Origin: Lachnospiraceae bacterium
GTDB taxonomy: Bacteria > Bacillota_A > Clostridia > Lachnospirales > Lachnospiraceae
Length of the DNA stretch: 12,064 nt
Direction of reading: 5' to 3'
Assembly (NCBI GenBank): GCA_028694115.1
Contig: JAQUUB010000122.1
Coordinates: 1 to 12,064 of the forward strand
Notes under the pieces: model-generated
Database searches by the model: none
What the model saw: the letters and a program-made list of their open reading frames with translations, nothing else
What the model was told of the DNA's origin: nothing
Shown: positions 1-6,689 of the stretch, piece after piece
Position numbering within the stretch: the stretch's first letter is position 1
How the letters are laid out: every line of letters starts with the position of its first letter
Made by a program: the position numbers and the translations under genes

Positions 1-24
1 TTACACCGATTGGAGCTTTCATGA
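1..24 (+). CDS. possible 3' end of an upstream gene (partial)
   Basis: Frame 1 is open from the window edge to a TGA at 22-24, which overlaps the ATG of the next gene in an ATGA arrangement. Such an overlap is common between translationally coupled genes, and NrdG2-type activases often follow nrdD. Only seven codons (LHRLELS) are visible, so neither the identity nor the reality of the gene can be established. Confidence 0.25.
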   Translation, partial: LHRLELS

Positions 25-716
25 AAATACATGGATTAAATAAAACTACATTATTAGATTATCCTGGGCGTCTGGCAGCTACCATATTTTTAGGCGGCTG
101 CAATTTCAGGTGCGTTTTCTGCCATAATAAATCACTTGTCCTATCTCCAGACGCAGAACCTACTATCCCTGAAGAAGATATTTTTCACTTTCTGGAAAGC
201 AGGAAAAATATCTTACAAGGGATTTGTATTACTGGTGGAGAACCTACTCTATGGAGCGATTTACCAGATTTTTTAGAAAAAATAAAAAGATATGACCTGC
301 CAATTAAACTTGATACAAATGGAACAAATCCACAAATGATAAAAAATCTTTACAAACAGCATTTAATTGATATGGTCGCTATGGACATTAAAAGCTCCCC
401 TGATCACTACCATGAAATCATAGAAATTCCTTTTTTTCAAATACAACCCATAGAAGAATCTGCTGACTTTCTTTTACATGCTGATATCCCTTACGAATTC
501 CGTACCACTGTTGTGAAAGAATTCTTTACAGAACAAATTTTTAGAGAAATTGGCATTTGGTTAAAAGGTGCTTCTTCTTACTATTTACAGAGCTTTAAGG
601 ACTCTGATTCTGTAATGCAATCTGGCTTACATAGCCCTTCCAAACAAGATTTACTAAATTACCAGTCTATCTTACTTAACTATATACCGGCTGTAATTCT
701 TCGTGGAATTGACTAG
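21..716 (+). CDS. nrdG: anaerobic ribonucleoside-triphosphate reductase activating protein (radical SAM, NrdG2 type)
   Basis: Radical SAM activase expected to use a 4Fe-4S cluster and S-adenosylmethionine to install the glycyl radical on the class III (oxygen-sensitive) ribonucleotide reductase NrdD, in the cytoplasm. The N-terminus (LLDYPGR, then GGCNFRCVFC) carries the cluster-binding CxxxCxxC at C27, C31 and C34, followed by HN. A GGEP motif at residues 72-75 is the expected SAM-contacting element, and LDTNG lies near residue 97. The 231-residue length and the DYPG signature match the longer NrdG2-type family rather than short E. coli-type NrdG. The start has a TGGAG ribosome binding site six bases upstream and may be coupled to an upstream gene. 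No nrdD is in the window, so the substrate is inferred from the family; other glycyl-radical activases are less likely. The last 41 bases overlap the 3' end of the convergent gene, and no terminator is seen. Confidence 0.85.
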   Translation: MKIHGLNKTTLLDYPGRLAATIFLGGCNFRCVFCHNKSLVLSPDAEPTIPEEDIFHFLESRKNILQGICITGGEPTLWSDLPDFLEKIKRYDLPIKLDTNGTNPQMIKNLYKQHLIDMVAMDIKSSPDHYHEIIEIPFFQIQPIEESADFLLHADIPYEFRTTVVKEFFTEQIFREIGIWLKGASSYYLQSFKDSDSVMQSGLHSPSKQDLLNYQSILLNYIPAVILRGID

Positions 717-1683
717 TCCTTACCTTTACATCCTTAATATAATAACCGAAGATACCCATTGTTACCTTCTTATTTTTTGCATTTTTAAAGTGTGGAAATC
801 CAAACATAGATGCCATCATTTGTTCTCTTTCATGATAGATTCCTGGTACACCCAAAACACATACATCATCTTTTTTCCTGCCAATGACGATATAGTTATA
901 GCTATTCAAGCCATGCAATAGAAAACTATTATGATTAATCATCCCATATTCTTCCTTTAGGACAGAAAGATGTGGCTCCCCAATTTTGAAATACTGTATT
1001 CCCTCCGAATTTTCAAAAGGAGCTATGGGGGGACAGTCACTCTCTATCTCTTCCCACATGTAATACTTTTTTTTAACTTGTTCTTCTTCTATATTTTCTG
1101 GATTTATTTCTAAATCATCCATCGTATCTTCATTCACCATCTGATTATTATTAAATGAAGATACTTCTAAAGTCTCATCTACTAGTTCGTTACTTTCATC
1201 TACTATACTTACACGATCTTCTTCTGGTAAATCATCGGTTGTTTCTTCTGTCATAGGCACAGTAATCCCTTCTCTAATGAGTATTGGCTCCTGACCTACG
1301 TACAAAATATCAAATTCAGGATTACTCCCATTTAATAGGGCTAGATATGTCCTTCCATCAGACATGCGAAAAGCAAAACCCTCAATAGAATCAATCACAT
1401 TTCCATGATCATCAAACTGGTTTTCTGCACACTGAAGCCTCCATTCCCCTCTTTTATCAACAACTGGAAACTCTCCAATATAATAACCTTTTGCTTCACG
1501 ATTCATTTTCTGAATACTAAATATTTCACATTTCTCTCTACCTACTGTGAAAACACTATTAATATGTACCTCAAAACGGCATCTTCCATTTCTGACGTCC
1601 ACCTTTATAAAACCAATATTCTTTCCTTTTTTCATATCTTGATATTGATTTATATAGCACACAAATCTCTTTAATTCCGTCAT
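676..1683 (-). CDS. DUF6128-like protein of unknown function
   Basis: A 335-residue soluble protein with no signal peptide or membrane segment. Residues 1-130 form a conserved-looking block (RFVCYINQY, KVDVRNGRCRFEVH) that looks beta-rich. A strongly acidic, low-complexity linker (about 140-205, rich in E, D and N) follows. The C-terminal block from about 208 contains YYMWEE, GVPGIYHERE, MFGFPHFK and FGYYIKD. I recall these motifs from the DUF6128 family of Lachnospiraceae, but this was not checked by search. The start is supported by AAAGAGG eight bases upstream. The gene lies 99 bases downstream of the CdaR-like regulator on the same strand, with no confident promoter or terminator between, so co-transcription is possible. 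Its 3' end overlaps the nrdG-like gene. The function is not known, and none is proposed. Confidence 0.75.
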   Translation of the reverse strand: MTELKRFVCYINQYQDMKKGKNIGFIKVDVRNGRCRFEVHINSVFTVGREKCEIFSIQKMNREAKGYYIGEFPVVDKRGEWRLQCAENQFDDHGNVIDSIEGFAFRMSDGRTYLALLNGSNPEFDILYVGQEPILIREGITVPMTEETTDDLPEEDRVSIVDESNELVDETLEVSSFNNNQMVNEDTMDDLEINPENIEEEQVKKKYYMWEEIESDCPPIAPFENSEGIQYFKIGEPHLSVLKEEYGMINHNSFLLHGLNSYNYIVIGRKKDDVCVLGVPGIYHEREQMMASMFGFPHFKNAKNKKVTMGIFGYYIKDVKVRTSQFHEELQPVYS

Positions 1684-1782
1684 ATATTAAACCTCTTTCA
1701 TCGTCTTTTTAAACCTAATCAAGTGTTTTCACACACTAATTATTCTATGCAAAAGAGATAATCAATATGACTAATTTTTAAA

Positions 1783-2877
1783 TTAATATGTTAAGGAATC
1801 TACATACTTCATATAATTTACTACCATTAATGCAATTTTAAATGTTAATGCATCATCAAAAATTCTCAAATCAAGTCCTGTGGCCTTTTGAATTTTTTCA
1901 ATTCGATAAACTAACGTGTTTCTATGAACATATAATTGTCTTGATGTTTCCGAGACGTTTAAATTATTTTCAAAAAATTTATTAATGGTTGTTAACGTTT
2001 CATCATCCATATCATCTGGAATATTTTCACCAAAGATTTCCTGCATAAATATTTTACATAAGTTAATAGGAAGCTGGTAAATGAGTCTTCCAATGCCTAG
2101 CGTATTGTATGCGACAATTACTTTTTCCTGATAGAAAATTTTTCCTACATCTAATGCCATCTTTGCTTCTTTATATGATTTTGATACATCCTTTATTTCC
2201 TTTGTAATCGTGCCATACGCAACTCGAACCTTAATCATTGCCTCGGTATTCATCATATCTACAAGCATTTTACCAATTTGTTCTAGATATTCATATCCTT
2301 CATCTTCCTCTAAGCTCTTAATTAAAATCAAATTCTTTTCATCTACTGCCGTAACATAATCACCTTGCTGAGGTGAAAACATGCTTTTTAAAGTCTCCAT
2401 AGCAATAGAGTCTTTCTCATTTATGGTATCCATAATAAATACCGCTCTTCTTCCATCGATTGGAATGTGAAGTTTTTTCGCTCTGTTATAAATATCTACT
2501 AACAGTAAATTATCTAAAATAAGATTTTGAAAAAAGTTATTTCTATCAAATCTTTCTTTATATGCAATCATAAGATTCTGTATCTGACTTACTGCAACTC
2601 TTCCTATCGTGTATGTATTTTCACCTAAGCCCTTTGCAATCAATACATAAACCGTGACACCTTCATCAATCACCTTAAATAAATGATATTGTTGAATTAC
2701 CTGGCTGTCTGCTGGTGAATCTATAAAAGAACGAATGCTCAATGGCTTAATATCATCTGCTTCAAATGTGGAAGCAATCACAGTTCCATCTAAATCCATC
2801 ACACATAAGTCTACTTTAGTAATGGTACTTAATTCTTCTATACTTGTTTGAATAATCTGATTTGCTATCACTATCAT
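1783..2877 (-). CDS. CdaR/PucR-family transcriptional regulator
   Basis: A 364-residue DNA-binding regulator. Its N-terminal region (about 1-130) resembles the sugar-diacid recognition domain of CdaR-type proteins, with VDLCVMDLDGTVIAST suggesting a ligand-sensing fold. The middle (about 135-260) resembles the GGDEF-like domain of this family and lacks an active-site motif. The C-terminus (about 299-355) is the PucR-type helix-turn-helix, recognisable from NVSETSRQLYVHRNTLVYRI followed by TGLDLR. Family members sense carbohydrate-derived or other small ligands; the ligand here is unknown. AAGGAG lies just before the ATG. The gene follows the ugpC-like ATPase but is separated from it by a terminator, and it has its own promoter with a tandem repeat at the start site. 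That layout suggests autoregulation. It may control the sugar-uptake ATPase next door, which is inference from position. Confidence 0.85.
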   Translation of the reverse strand: MIVIANQIIQTSIEELSTITKVDLCVMDLDGTVIASTFEADDIKPLSIRSFIDSPADSQVIQQYHLFKVIDEGVTVYVLIAKGLGENTYTIGRVAVSQIQNLMIAYKERFDRNNFFQNLILDNLLLVDIYNRAKKLHIPIDGRRAVFIMDTINEKDSIAMETLKSMFSPQQGDYVTAVDEKNLILIKSLEEDEGYEYLEQIGKMLVDMMNTEAMIKVRVAYGTITKEIKDVSKSYKEAKMALDVGKIFYQEKVIVAYNTLGIGRLIYQLPINLCKIFMQEIFGENIPDDMDDETLTTINKFFENNLNVSETSRQLYVHRNTLVYRIEKIQKATGLDLRIFDDALTFKIALMVVNYMKYVDSLTY

Positions 2878-2897
2878 CGCTCCTTAATATTTAATCA

Positions 2898-2931
2898 ATT
2901 GTTTCCTTATCATTTCTATTGTTTCCTTATC
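2898..2931 (-). repeat. perfect 14-base tandem direct repeat, 20-base period, at the CdaR-like gene's promoter
   Basis: Read on the minus strand, GATAAGGAAACAAT occurs at 2918-2931 and again at 2898-2911, separated by six bases (AGAAAT). The period is 20 bases, about two helical turns, so a protein could contact both copies on one face of the DNA. The copies begin just after the predicted transcription start and end about 20 bases before the start codon. This fits an operator for roadblock-type repression, perhaps by the CdaR-like protein itself. It could instead be a leader RNA element. No third copy was noticed in the window. Confidence 0.75.
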
Positions 2932-2939
2932 TATTCATA

Positions 2940-2968
2940 ATAATACGGGTTTTACAATAACTTTGCAA
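2940..2968 (-). promoter_or_regulatory. sigma-A-type promoter for the CdaR-like gene
   Basis: On the minus strand, TTGCAA (2963-2968) and TATTAT (2940-2945) are separated by exactly 17 bases. This predicts transcription starting near 2933, immediately before the tandem repeat, with a leader of about 55 bases. It is a consensus match only. Confidence 0.6.
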
Positions 2969-3018
2969 GTCCCTATCTACTCTCATGTGTTCAATAAATG
3001 GCACACTTTCTTTTACAT

Positions 3019-3045
3019 AAAAAGGGAGATACTCGCGTATCTCCC
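3019..3045 (-). terminator. Rho-independent terminator of the ugpC-like gene
   Basis: On the minus strand, a perfect 9-bp stem (GGGAGATAC with GTATCTCCC, 3024-3032 and 3037-3045) is closed by the GNRA-type loop GCGA and followed by TTTTT (3019-3023). It starts 16 bases after the stop codon at 3062-3064. It insulates the ATPase from the regulator downstream. Confidence 0.9.
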
Positions 3046-3061
3046 AAATATTTAATAGTAA

Positions 3062-4180
3062 CTAGTTTGTTACAACCTGCTCTGTTTCTTTATCAAAAAT
3101 ATGAATTTTCTCTACATCGATAGCAAATTTACATTTATCACCAGGTCTAGCAGTCGTACGAGGATCAACTCTTGCTGTCATAGGGAATTCTTCTAAATCG
3201 AAGTATAAGTAAACTTCTGCACCAAGTAATTCGTATACTTTGATTGTTGCTTCAAATACTGCATTTGGAGCTGCTTCAACCATCATTTCTGAATCATAAA
3301 CATCTTCAGGACGAATACCAAATGTTACCGTTTTTCCATTGTATCCACCATCAATTAATTTTTTAGATTTTGCAGGTGGAAGCTGAATTGAGTGTCCTGC
3401 CACATTAAGAGAAGCAACATCTCCTTTTACTTCAACTACAGCATCTAAGAAGTTCATCTGAGGTGATCCCATAAATCCTGCTACAAACAAATTCTGTGGC
3501 TTTGAGTATAATGTATGAGGTGTATCTACTTGTTGTACAACACCATCTTTCATAACAACAATTCTAGTACCAAGTGTCATAGCTTCTGTCTGATCATGTG
3601 TAACGTAAACAATGGTGGTACCTAATCTCTGGTGTAACTTAGCGATTTCGATACGCATCTGAACACGAAGTTTTGCATCCAAGTTTGAAAGAGGTTCATC
3701 CATAAGGAATACTTTAGGATTACGTACAATTGCACGACCCATAGCAACACGCTGTCTCTGTCCACCTGATAAAGCTTTTGGTTTACGGTCTAATAATGGT
3801 GTAAGATCAAGAATTTTTGCAGCTTCTTTCACCATTTTATCTATTTCATCTTTAGGAACTTTTCTTAATTTAAGACCAAATGCCATATTGTCATATACTG
3901 ACATATGAGGATATAATGCATAATTCTGGAAAACCATTGCAATATCTCTGTCCTTAGGTTCCACATCATTTACTAGTCTATCACCAATTTTCAATTCTCC
4001 AGATGAGATTTCTTCCAAACCAGCGATCATACGAAGTGTAGTAGATTTTCCACATCCTGAAGGTCCAACAAAAATAATAAATTCCTGATCAGCAATTTCC
4101 AAGTTAAAATCCTTAACAGCTTCAAATCCATTAGGATAAACTTTACAAATGTTTTTTAAAGATAAACTTGCCATTTTCAA
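3062..4180 (-). CDS. ugpC: sugar ABC transporter ATP-binding protein (UgpC/MsmX/MalK type)
   Basis: Cytoplasmic ATPase of the CUT1 carbohydrate-importer class, which powers uptake of oligosaccharides or glycerol-3-phosphate-like substrates. The nucleotide-binding domain is complete: Walker A GPSGCGKST at 39-47, Q-loop Q85, signature LSGGQ at 137-141, Walker B ending in D161-E162, D-loop around LSNLD, and H-loop H195. Residues from about 240 to 372 form the C-terminal TOBE/regulatory region with GIRPEDV, typical of MalK/UgpC/MsmX. The 372-residue length is normal for the family. AGGAGG lies eight bases before the start. No permease or binding-protein gene is nearby, so it is probably an orphan ATPase shared among several importers, as established for MsmX of Bacillus subtilis. 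The symbol follows common annotation practice; the substrate is not determined. Confidence 0.93.
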   Translation of the reverse strand: MKMASLSLKNICKVYPNGFEAVKDFNLEIADQEFIIFVGPSGCGKSTTLRMIAGLEEISSGELKIGDRLVNDVEPKDRDIAMVFQNYALYPHMSVYDNMAFGLKLRKVPKDEIDKMVKEAAKILDLTPLLDRKPKALSGGQRQRVAMGRAIVRNPKVFLMDEPLSNLDAKLRVQMRIEIAKLHQRLGTTIVYVTHDQTEAMTLGTRIVVMKDGVVQQVDTPHTLYSKPQNLFVAGFMGSPQMNFLDAVVEVKGDVASLNVAGHSIQLPPAKSKKLIDGGYNGKTVTFGIRPEDVYDSEMMVEAAPNAVFEATIKVYELLGAEVYLYFDLEEFPMTARVDPRTTARPGDKCKFAIDVEKIHIFDKETEQVVTN

Positions 4181-4226
4181 TTCCTCCTGTTTTACATAAA
4201 CTAATACCAGCTATAAATAATAACCT

Positions 4227-4239
4227 GCCCCGCTGGAGC
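4227..4239 (-). other. small hairpin at the 5' end of the ugpC leader
   Basis: On the minus strand, GCTCC and GGGGC can pair (one G-U pair) around an AGC loop. It begins within a few bases of the predicted transcription start and stands out as GC-rich in an AT-rich leader. It could act as a 5' stabilising hairpin on the mRNA. The short stem makes this tentative. Confidence 0.3.
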
Positions 4240-4247
4240 ATGAGTAA

Positions 4248-4276
4248 AGTATAACAAAGGTTTGTACGATTTTCCA
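4248..4276 (-). promoter_or_regulatory. candidate promoter of the ugpC-like gene
   Basis: TATACT (4248-4253, minus strand) lies 17 bases after TGGAAA (4271-4276), a weak -35 matching four of six consensus positions. The predicted start near 4241 gives a leader of about 60 bases. A weak -35 fits an activated promoter. Read-through from the diguanylate cyclase gene is also possible, since no terminator is visible between them. Confidence 0.45.
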
Positions 4277-4320
4277 TGCTACTATTAAACAAATATTTTT
4301 TCGGATACTATACATTTTAA

Positions 4321-5826
4321 CTAATCTTCCGACTCTTCCTCTTTGCAAAAGGCTAGCTGATTCTTTCCTCGATGTTTTGCTTTATATACTCCCTTATCAG
4401 CTGCTTTATACAGTTCTTCAAAAGTTGCACCATCCTGAGGATAGATAGCAACTCCTATACTTGCTGTTGCGGAATATTTTACATATCCTCCTGCTTTAAA
4501 TTGATTAAAGAAATTAAGGATTCTGTTCGTCTCCCGGTTAATAGAAATATCATCCTTTACATCCTTTAAATAAACTAAAAATTCATCTCCACCAATTCTT
4601 CCAACAATATCCGTAATTCGAAATTCGCTCTTAAGATTCACACCCAATGTGCTTAAAACCTCATCTCCAAAAGCATGTCCCATGGTATCATTAATCTTTT
4701 TAAAATTATCAATATCTAAAACAAAGAGTAACCCTTGCTTATCTTTTCCCTCATCCTCAAGATATTCTTGAATATGCTTTTCTGTAGCTATTTTATTTAG
4801 TAACCCAGTAAGCAGATCTGTCTCCGCTCTGTTCTTAAGTTCTTTACTCTGCTTTGAATAAATTGTCTTATTCAGAATATTTATAAATACTAAGATTCCA
4901 AAAAATAATGCAATTGATAATATAATACGAGATATTACGGAACTAGTTGTACTATACTCTCTTTGTAATAACTGCTCTACAAATTTGGGATCGTGCATTT
5001 CAATAACGTACCACCCATTGATACCCGTAGATTTGTATACAACAGTTTTGCCTTCCCCCTTAACCTGACAGTCTTGTATCCCACTTTTACCATTCTGCAT
5101 ATTTTGCATTATTTTTGTTTTGGTTTTGGTATTATCTGCATCTTCATATACAATATTGGCTAATAGGTTATCTCCCATCTCCAATTTTGATTGATTTGCA
5201 ATACTGACAATTGTTCCGTCCTGTTTTAACAATGCATAAATCGTTCTTCCATTATTTTCACTTAAATGCGGCATTTTGCAAAAACGTTCTGTTGGATAGA
5301 CAAAGCATACATAACCTCTTACCGTTTTACCCTCTGTAATAGGTGCTACTATTTGAATATCATAGGTACCTGTCTCTTCGTTATAAATAATATCAGAAAT
5401 TGTTGATGTGTCACTTGTAAAATTTAAAGATCCTAGATTCTTAGTTATATTAATTGCTTCCCCAGCATTATTTTTTGCTTCTCCATCTGAGGAAATCACA
5501 TAAGCAGAAGATGCATTGCAAGTCGTCAGCGCTGCATTTAACATATCGATTGATTTCTCAGATAAAACGCCTATCTGTTTACTAATTAAAGCTGCTGTTG
5601 TATCGGCAACCTGTGCAGTTGTATTTACTTCCTGAATAATGGAATTGGATAATTCCTCTGCACTTATTAAAAAATCATTGTGAATACTCTGTTTTGACTT
5701 TTCTTTCATATCTGTCGAATAATTTAACAGTACAACTACAAGATAAACAAAAAGTAAACAACAAGGAACCATCCATTGTATTAAATTAGTTTTGTTATCA
5801 TTTTGTTGTTTTTTATGACTTTCCAT
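4321..5826 (-). CDS. membrane-anchored diguanylate cyclase with extracytoplasmic sensor domain
   Basis: Makes cyclic di-GMP from two GTP. The 501-residue protein has a membrane segment at about 15-35, an extracytoplasmic region (about 40-290) with a Cache-like look, a second membrane segment at about 296-319, and a C-terminal GGDEF domain (about 330-495). The sensor features include AYVISSDGE, IVAPITEGKTVRGYVCFVY and GWYVIEMHDPKF. The active site is intact: DLLTGLLN at 337-344, metal-binding D371 in LDIDNFKKIND, and GGDEF at 412-416. An RxxD inhibitory site (RITD, 403-406) lies five residues before GGDEF, so product inhibition is expected. GAGGGCG precedes the start. It lies 23 bases downstream of the YesL gene and is probably co-transcribed with it. 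The ligand is unknown; extracellular Cache domains often bind small organic molecules. Confidence 0.9.
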   Translation of the reverse strand: MESHKKQQNDNKTNLIQWMVPCCLLFVYLVVVLLNYSTDMKEKSKQSIHNDFLISAEELSNSIIQEVNTTAQVADTTAALISKQIGVLSEKSIDMLNAALTTCNASSAYVISSDGEAKNNAGEAINITKNLGSLNFTSDTSTISDIIYNEETGTYDIQIVAPITEGKTVRGYVCFVYPTERFCKMPHLSENNGRTIYALLKQDGTIVSIANQSKLEMGDNLLANIVYEDADNTKTKTKIMQNMQNGKSGIQDCQVKGEGKTVVYKSTGINGWYVIEMHDPKFVEQLLQREYSTTSSVISRIILSIALFFGILVFINILNKTIYSKQSKELKNRAETDLLTGLLNKIATEKHIQEYLEDEGKDKQGLLFVLDIDNFKKINDTMGHAFGDEVLSTLGVNLKSEFRITDIVGRIGGDEFLVYLKDVKDDISINRETNRILNFFNQFKAGGYVKYSATASIGVAIYPQDGATFEELYKAADKGVYKAKHRGKNQLAFCKEEESED

Positions 5827-5849
5827 ATTCTCGCCCTCAATAAATTCCC

Positions 5850-6488
5850 CTAGTTTTCGTCTTTCTTTGTATCCTTTTCATCAATTAAGTTGTCGAAAAT
5901 TTTCACGTAAATAAAAGATGTGCCATAGGCAATTCCTGAAGCACCGATCAATAGAATGACTGGTATCAAATAGGTAATGAAATAAGATAATACAAACGGC
6001 ACTGCAATACAGAATATTAACAAAATGGTAAAAGGAAATTTGCTAATACTAATTAAAAATGAATTTCTTATTGTATTTTTTACACTATTATCAAATTTTG
6101 AAAGCACTGGAAAAACATATGTCATAATAAAAATATATACAAATAGCATAGCAAATACGATTACCGTTATAATTTTAAAAATAAGTGCATCATTTTGGCT
6201 CATAATCCTTAAATCAACAACAAAAATGATACCCATTACAAAAGCAATCATCCAAATAGTAGTTGATTGCTTAAAATTATTTTTAAAGGAATTAAAAAAA
6301 CTTTTTGTAATATAACATTCCTCATTTTTAACCATCTTTAAAGTAACGTAGTAAAGTGCCGTGGTAGATGCACCTATGGTAACTATAGGAATACAACAGA
6401 TAACAAATAGTAAATTAAGCCATAATAAATTGGCAAACCTGTCCATCGTTTCAAAAAATCTACCTTCTAGACTAAAAAAGTTTTTCAT
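5850..6488 (-). CDS. YesL-family (DUF624) integral membrane protein
   Basis: A membrane protein of about 212 residues with five predicted hydrophobic segments. The first contains the family-typical LNLLFVICCIPIVTIGAS, followed by TALYYVTLKMVKNEE, which together identify YesL/DUF624. Members are often encoded with carbohydrate ABC importers and polysaccharide-use genes in Firmicutes; the biochemical role is unclear. The open frame continues to an upstream ATG at 6504-6506. I choose the third in-frame ATG (6486-6488) because GGGG lies six bases before it, because the predicted transcription start near 6514 would leave only about eight bases ahead of the first ATG, and because MKNFFSLEG fits the family's N-terminus. 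The diguanylate cyclase gene follows 23 bases downstream. Confidence 0.85.
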   Translation of the reverse strand: MKNFFSLEGRFFETMDRFANLLWLNLLFVICCIPIVTIGASTTALYYVTLKMVKNEECYITKSFFNSFKNNFKQSTTIWMIAFVMGIIFVVDLRIMSQNDALIFKIITVIVFAMLFVYIFIMTYVFPVLSKFDNSVKNTIRNSFLISISKFPFTILLIFCIAVPFVLSYFITYLIPVILLIGASGIAYGTSFIYVKIFDNLIDEKDTKKDEN

Positions 6489-6505
6489 AATATACCCCAT
6501 TAACA

Positions 6506-6520
6506 TTTCATTTAATGAAA
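6506..6520. promoter_or_regulatory. 15-base perfect palindrome at the yesL start site
   Basis: TTTCATT-T-AATGAAA is a perfect inverted repeat with a one-base centre. It directly abuts the predicted -10 of the yesL promoter and covers the predicted transcription start, the usual place for a repressor operator. The sequence is AT-rich, so chance is not excluded. Confidence 0.4.
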
Positions 6521-6549
6521 AGTATATCTTAATACCGTTTAAAAATCAA
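6521..6549 (-). promoter_or_regulatory. sigma-A-type promoter of the yesL-diguanylate cyclase operon
   Basis: On the minus strand, TTGATT (6544-6549) and TATACT (6521-6526) are separated by exactly 17 bases. This places the start near 6514, about 26 bases before the preferred yesL ATG. It is divergent from the xylB promoter, with about 43 bases between the two -35 boxes. Confidence 0.65.
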
Positions 6550-6592
6550 CTGATTTCCCAATACTATTACCATTTCTACTGTGATGTTTTTA

Positions 6593-6621
6593 TTGACACT
6601 TTTTCATATTTATAGTATATT
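6593..6621 (+). promoter_or_regulatory. strong sigma-A-type promoter of xylB
   Basis: A perfect TTGACA (6593-6598) and TATATT (6616-6621) are separated by 17 bases. This is the best promoter match in the window. The start is expected near 6628-6630, giving a leader of about 60 bases. Confidence 0.8.
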
Positions 6622-6633
6622 CAATTTATAAAT

Positions 6634-6647
6634 TGTGTTCGAGCACA
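6634..6647. promoter_or_regulatory. candidate operator of xylB, TGTG-n-TCGA-n-CACA
   Basis: This 14-base near-palindrome has 12 of 14 symmetric positions around a central CG and begins about five bases after the predicted start of transcription. A central CG with TG/CA ends is the general form of LacI-family operators, including catabolite-response (CcpA) sites. The match to the CcpA consensus is only partial, and it does not look like the known XylR operator. The binding protein is not in the window. Confidence 0.5.
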
Positions 6648-6689
6648 GTGAGAAGATTTCTGGAAAATAGTCAGAGAAAGGGGCACTAT

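Noticed and set aside
703..1674. Plus-strand open frames opposite the DUF6128-like gene
   Set aside because: They lack ribosome binding sites and recognisable protein features, and they lie opposite a well-supported gene.
1722..1737. Small hairpin AGTGT/ACACT upstream of the DUF6128-like gene
   Set aside because: Only five base pairs, with no T-tract and no convincing promoter context, so it is likely chance.
6025..6315. Plus-strand open frame opposite yesL
   Set aside because: It is a shadow of a hydrophobic gene: the I/L/F/K-rich product follows from the opposite strand's composition, and no start signal is seen.
6489..6506. Longer yesL start at 6504-6506
   Set aside because: It has no ribosome binding site and only about eight leader bases from the predicted start. 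The GGGG ahead of the ATG at 6486-6488 decides for the shorter form.
6633..6689. Upstream TTG start extending xylulokinase by 19 residues
   Set aside because: It would start within a few bases of the predicted transcription start, lies in the candidate operator, and has no ribosome binding site. The ATG at 6690 has a good one and matches the family N-terminus.
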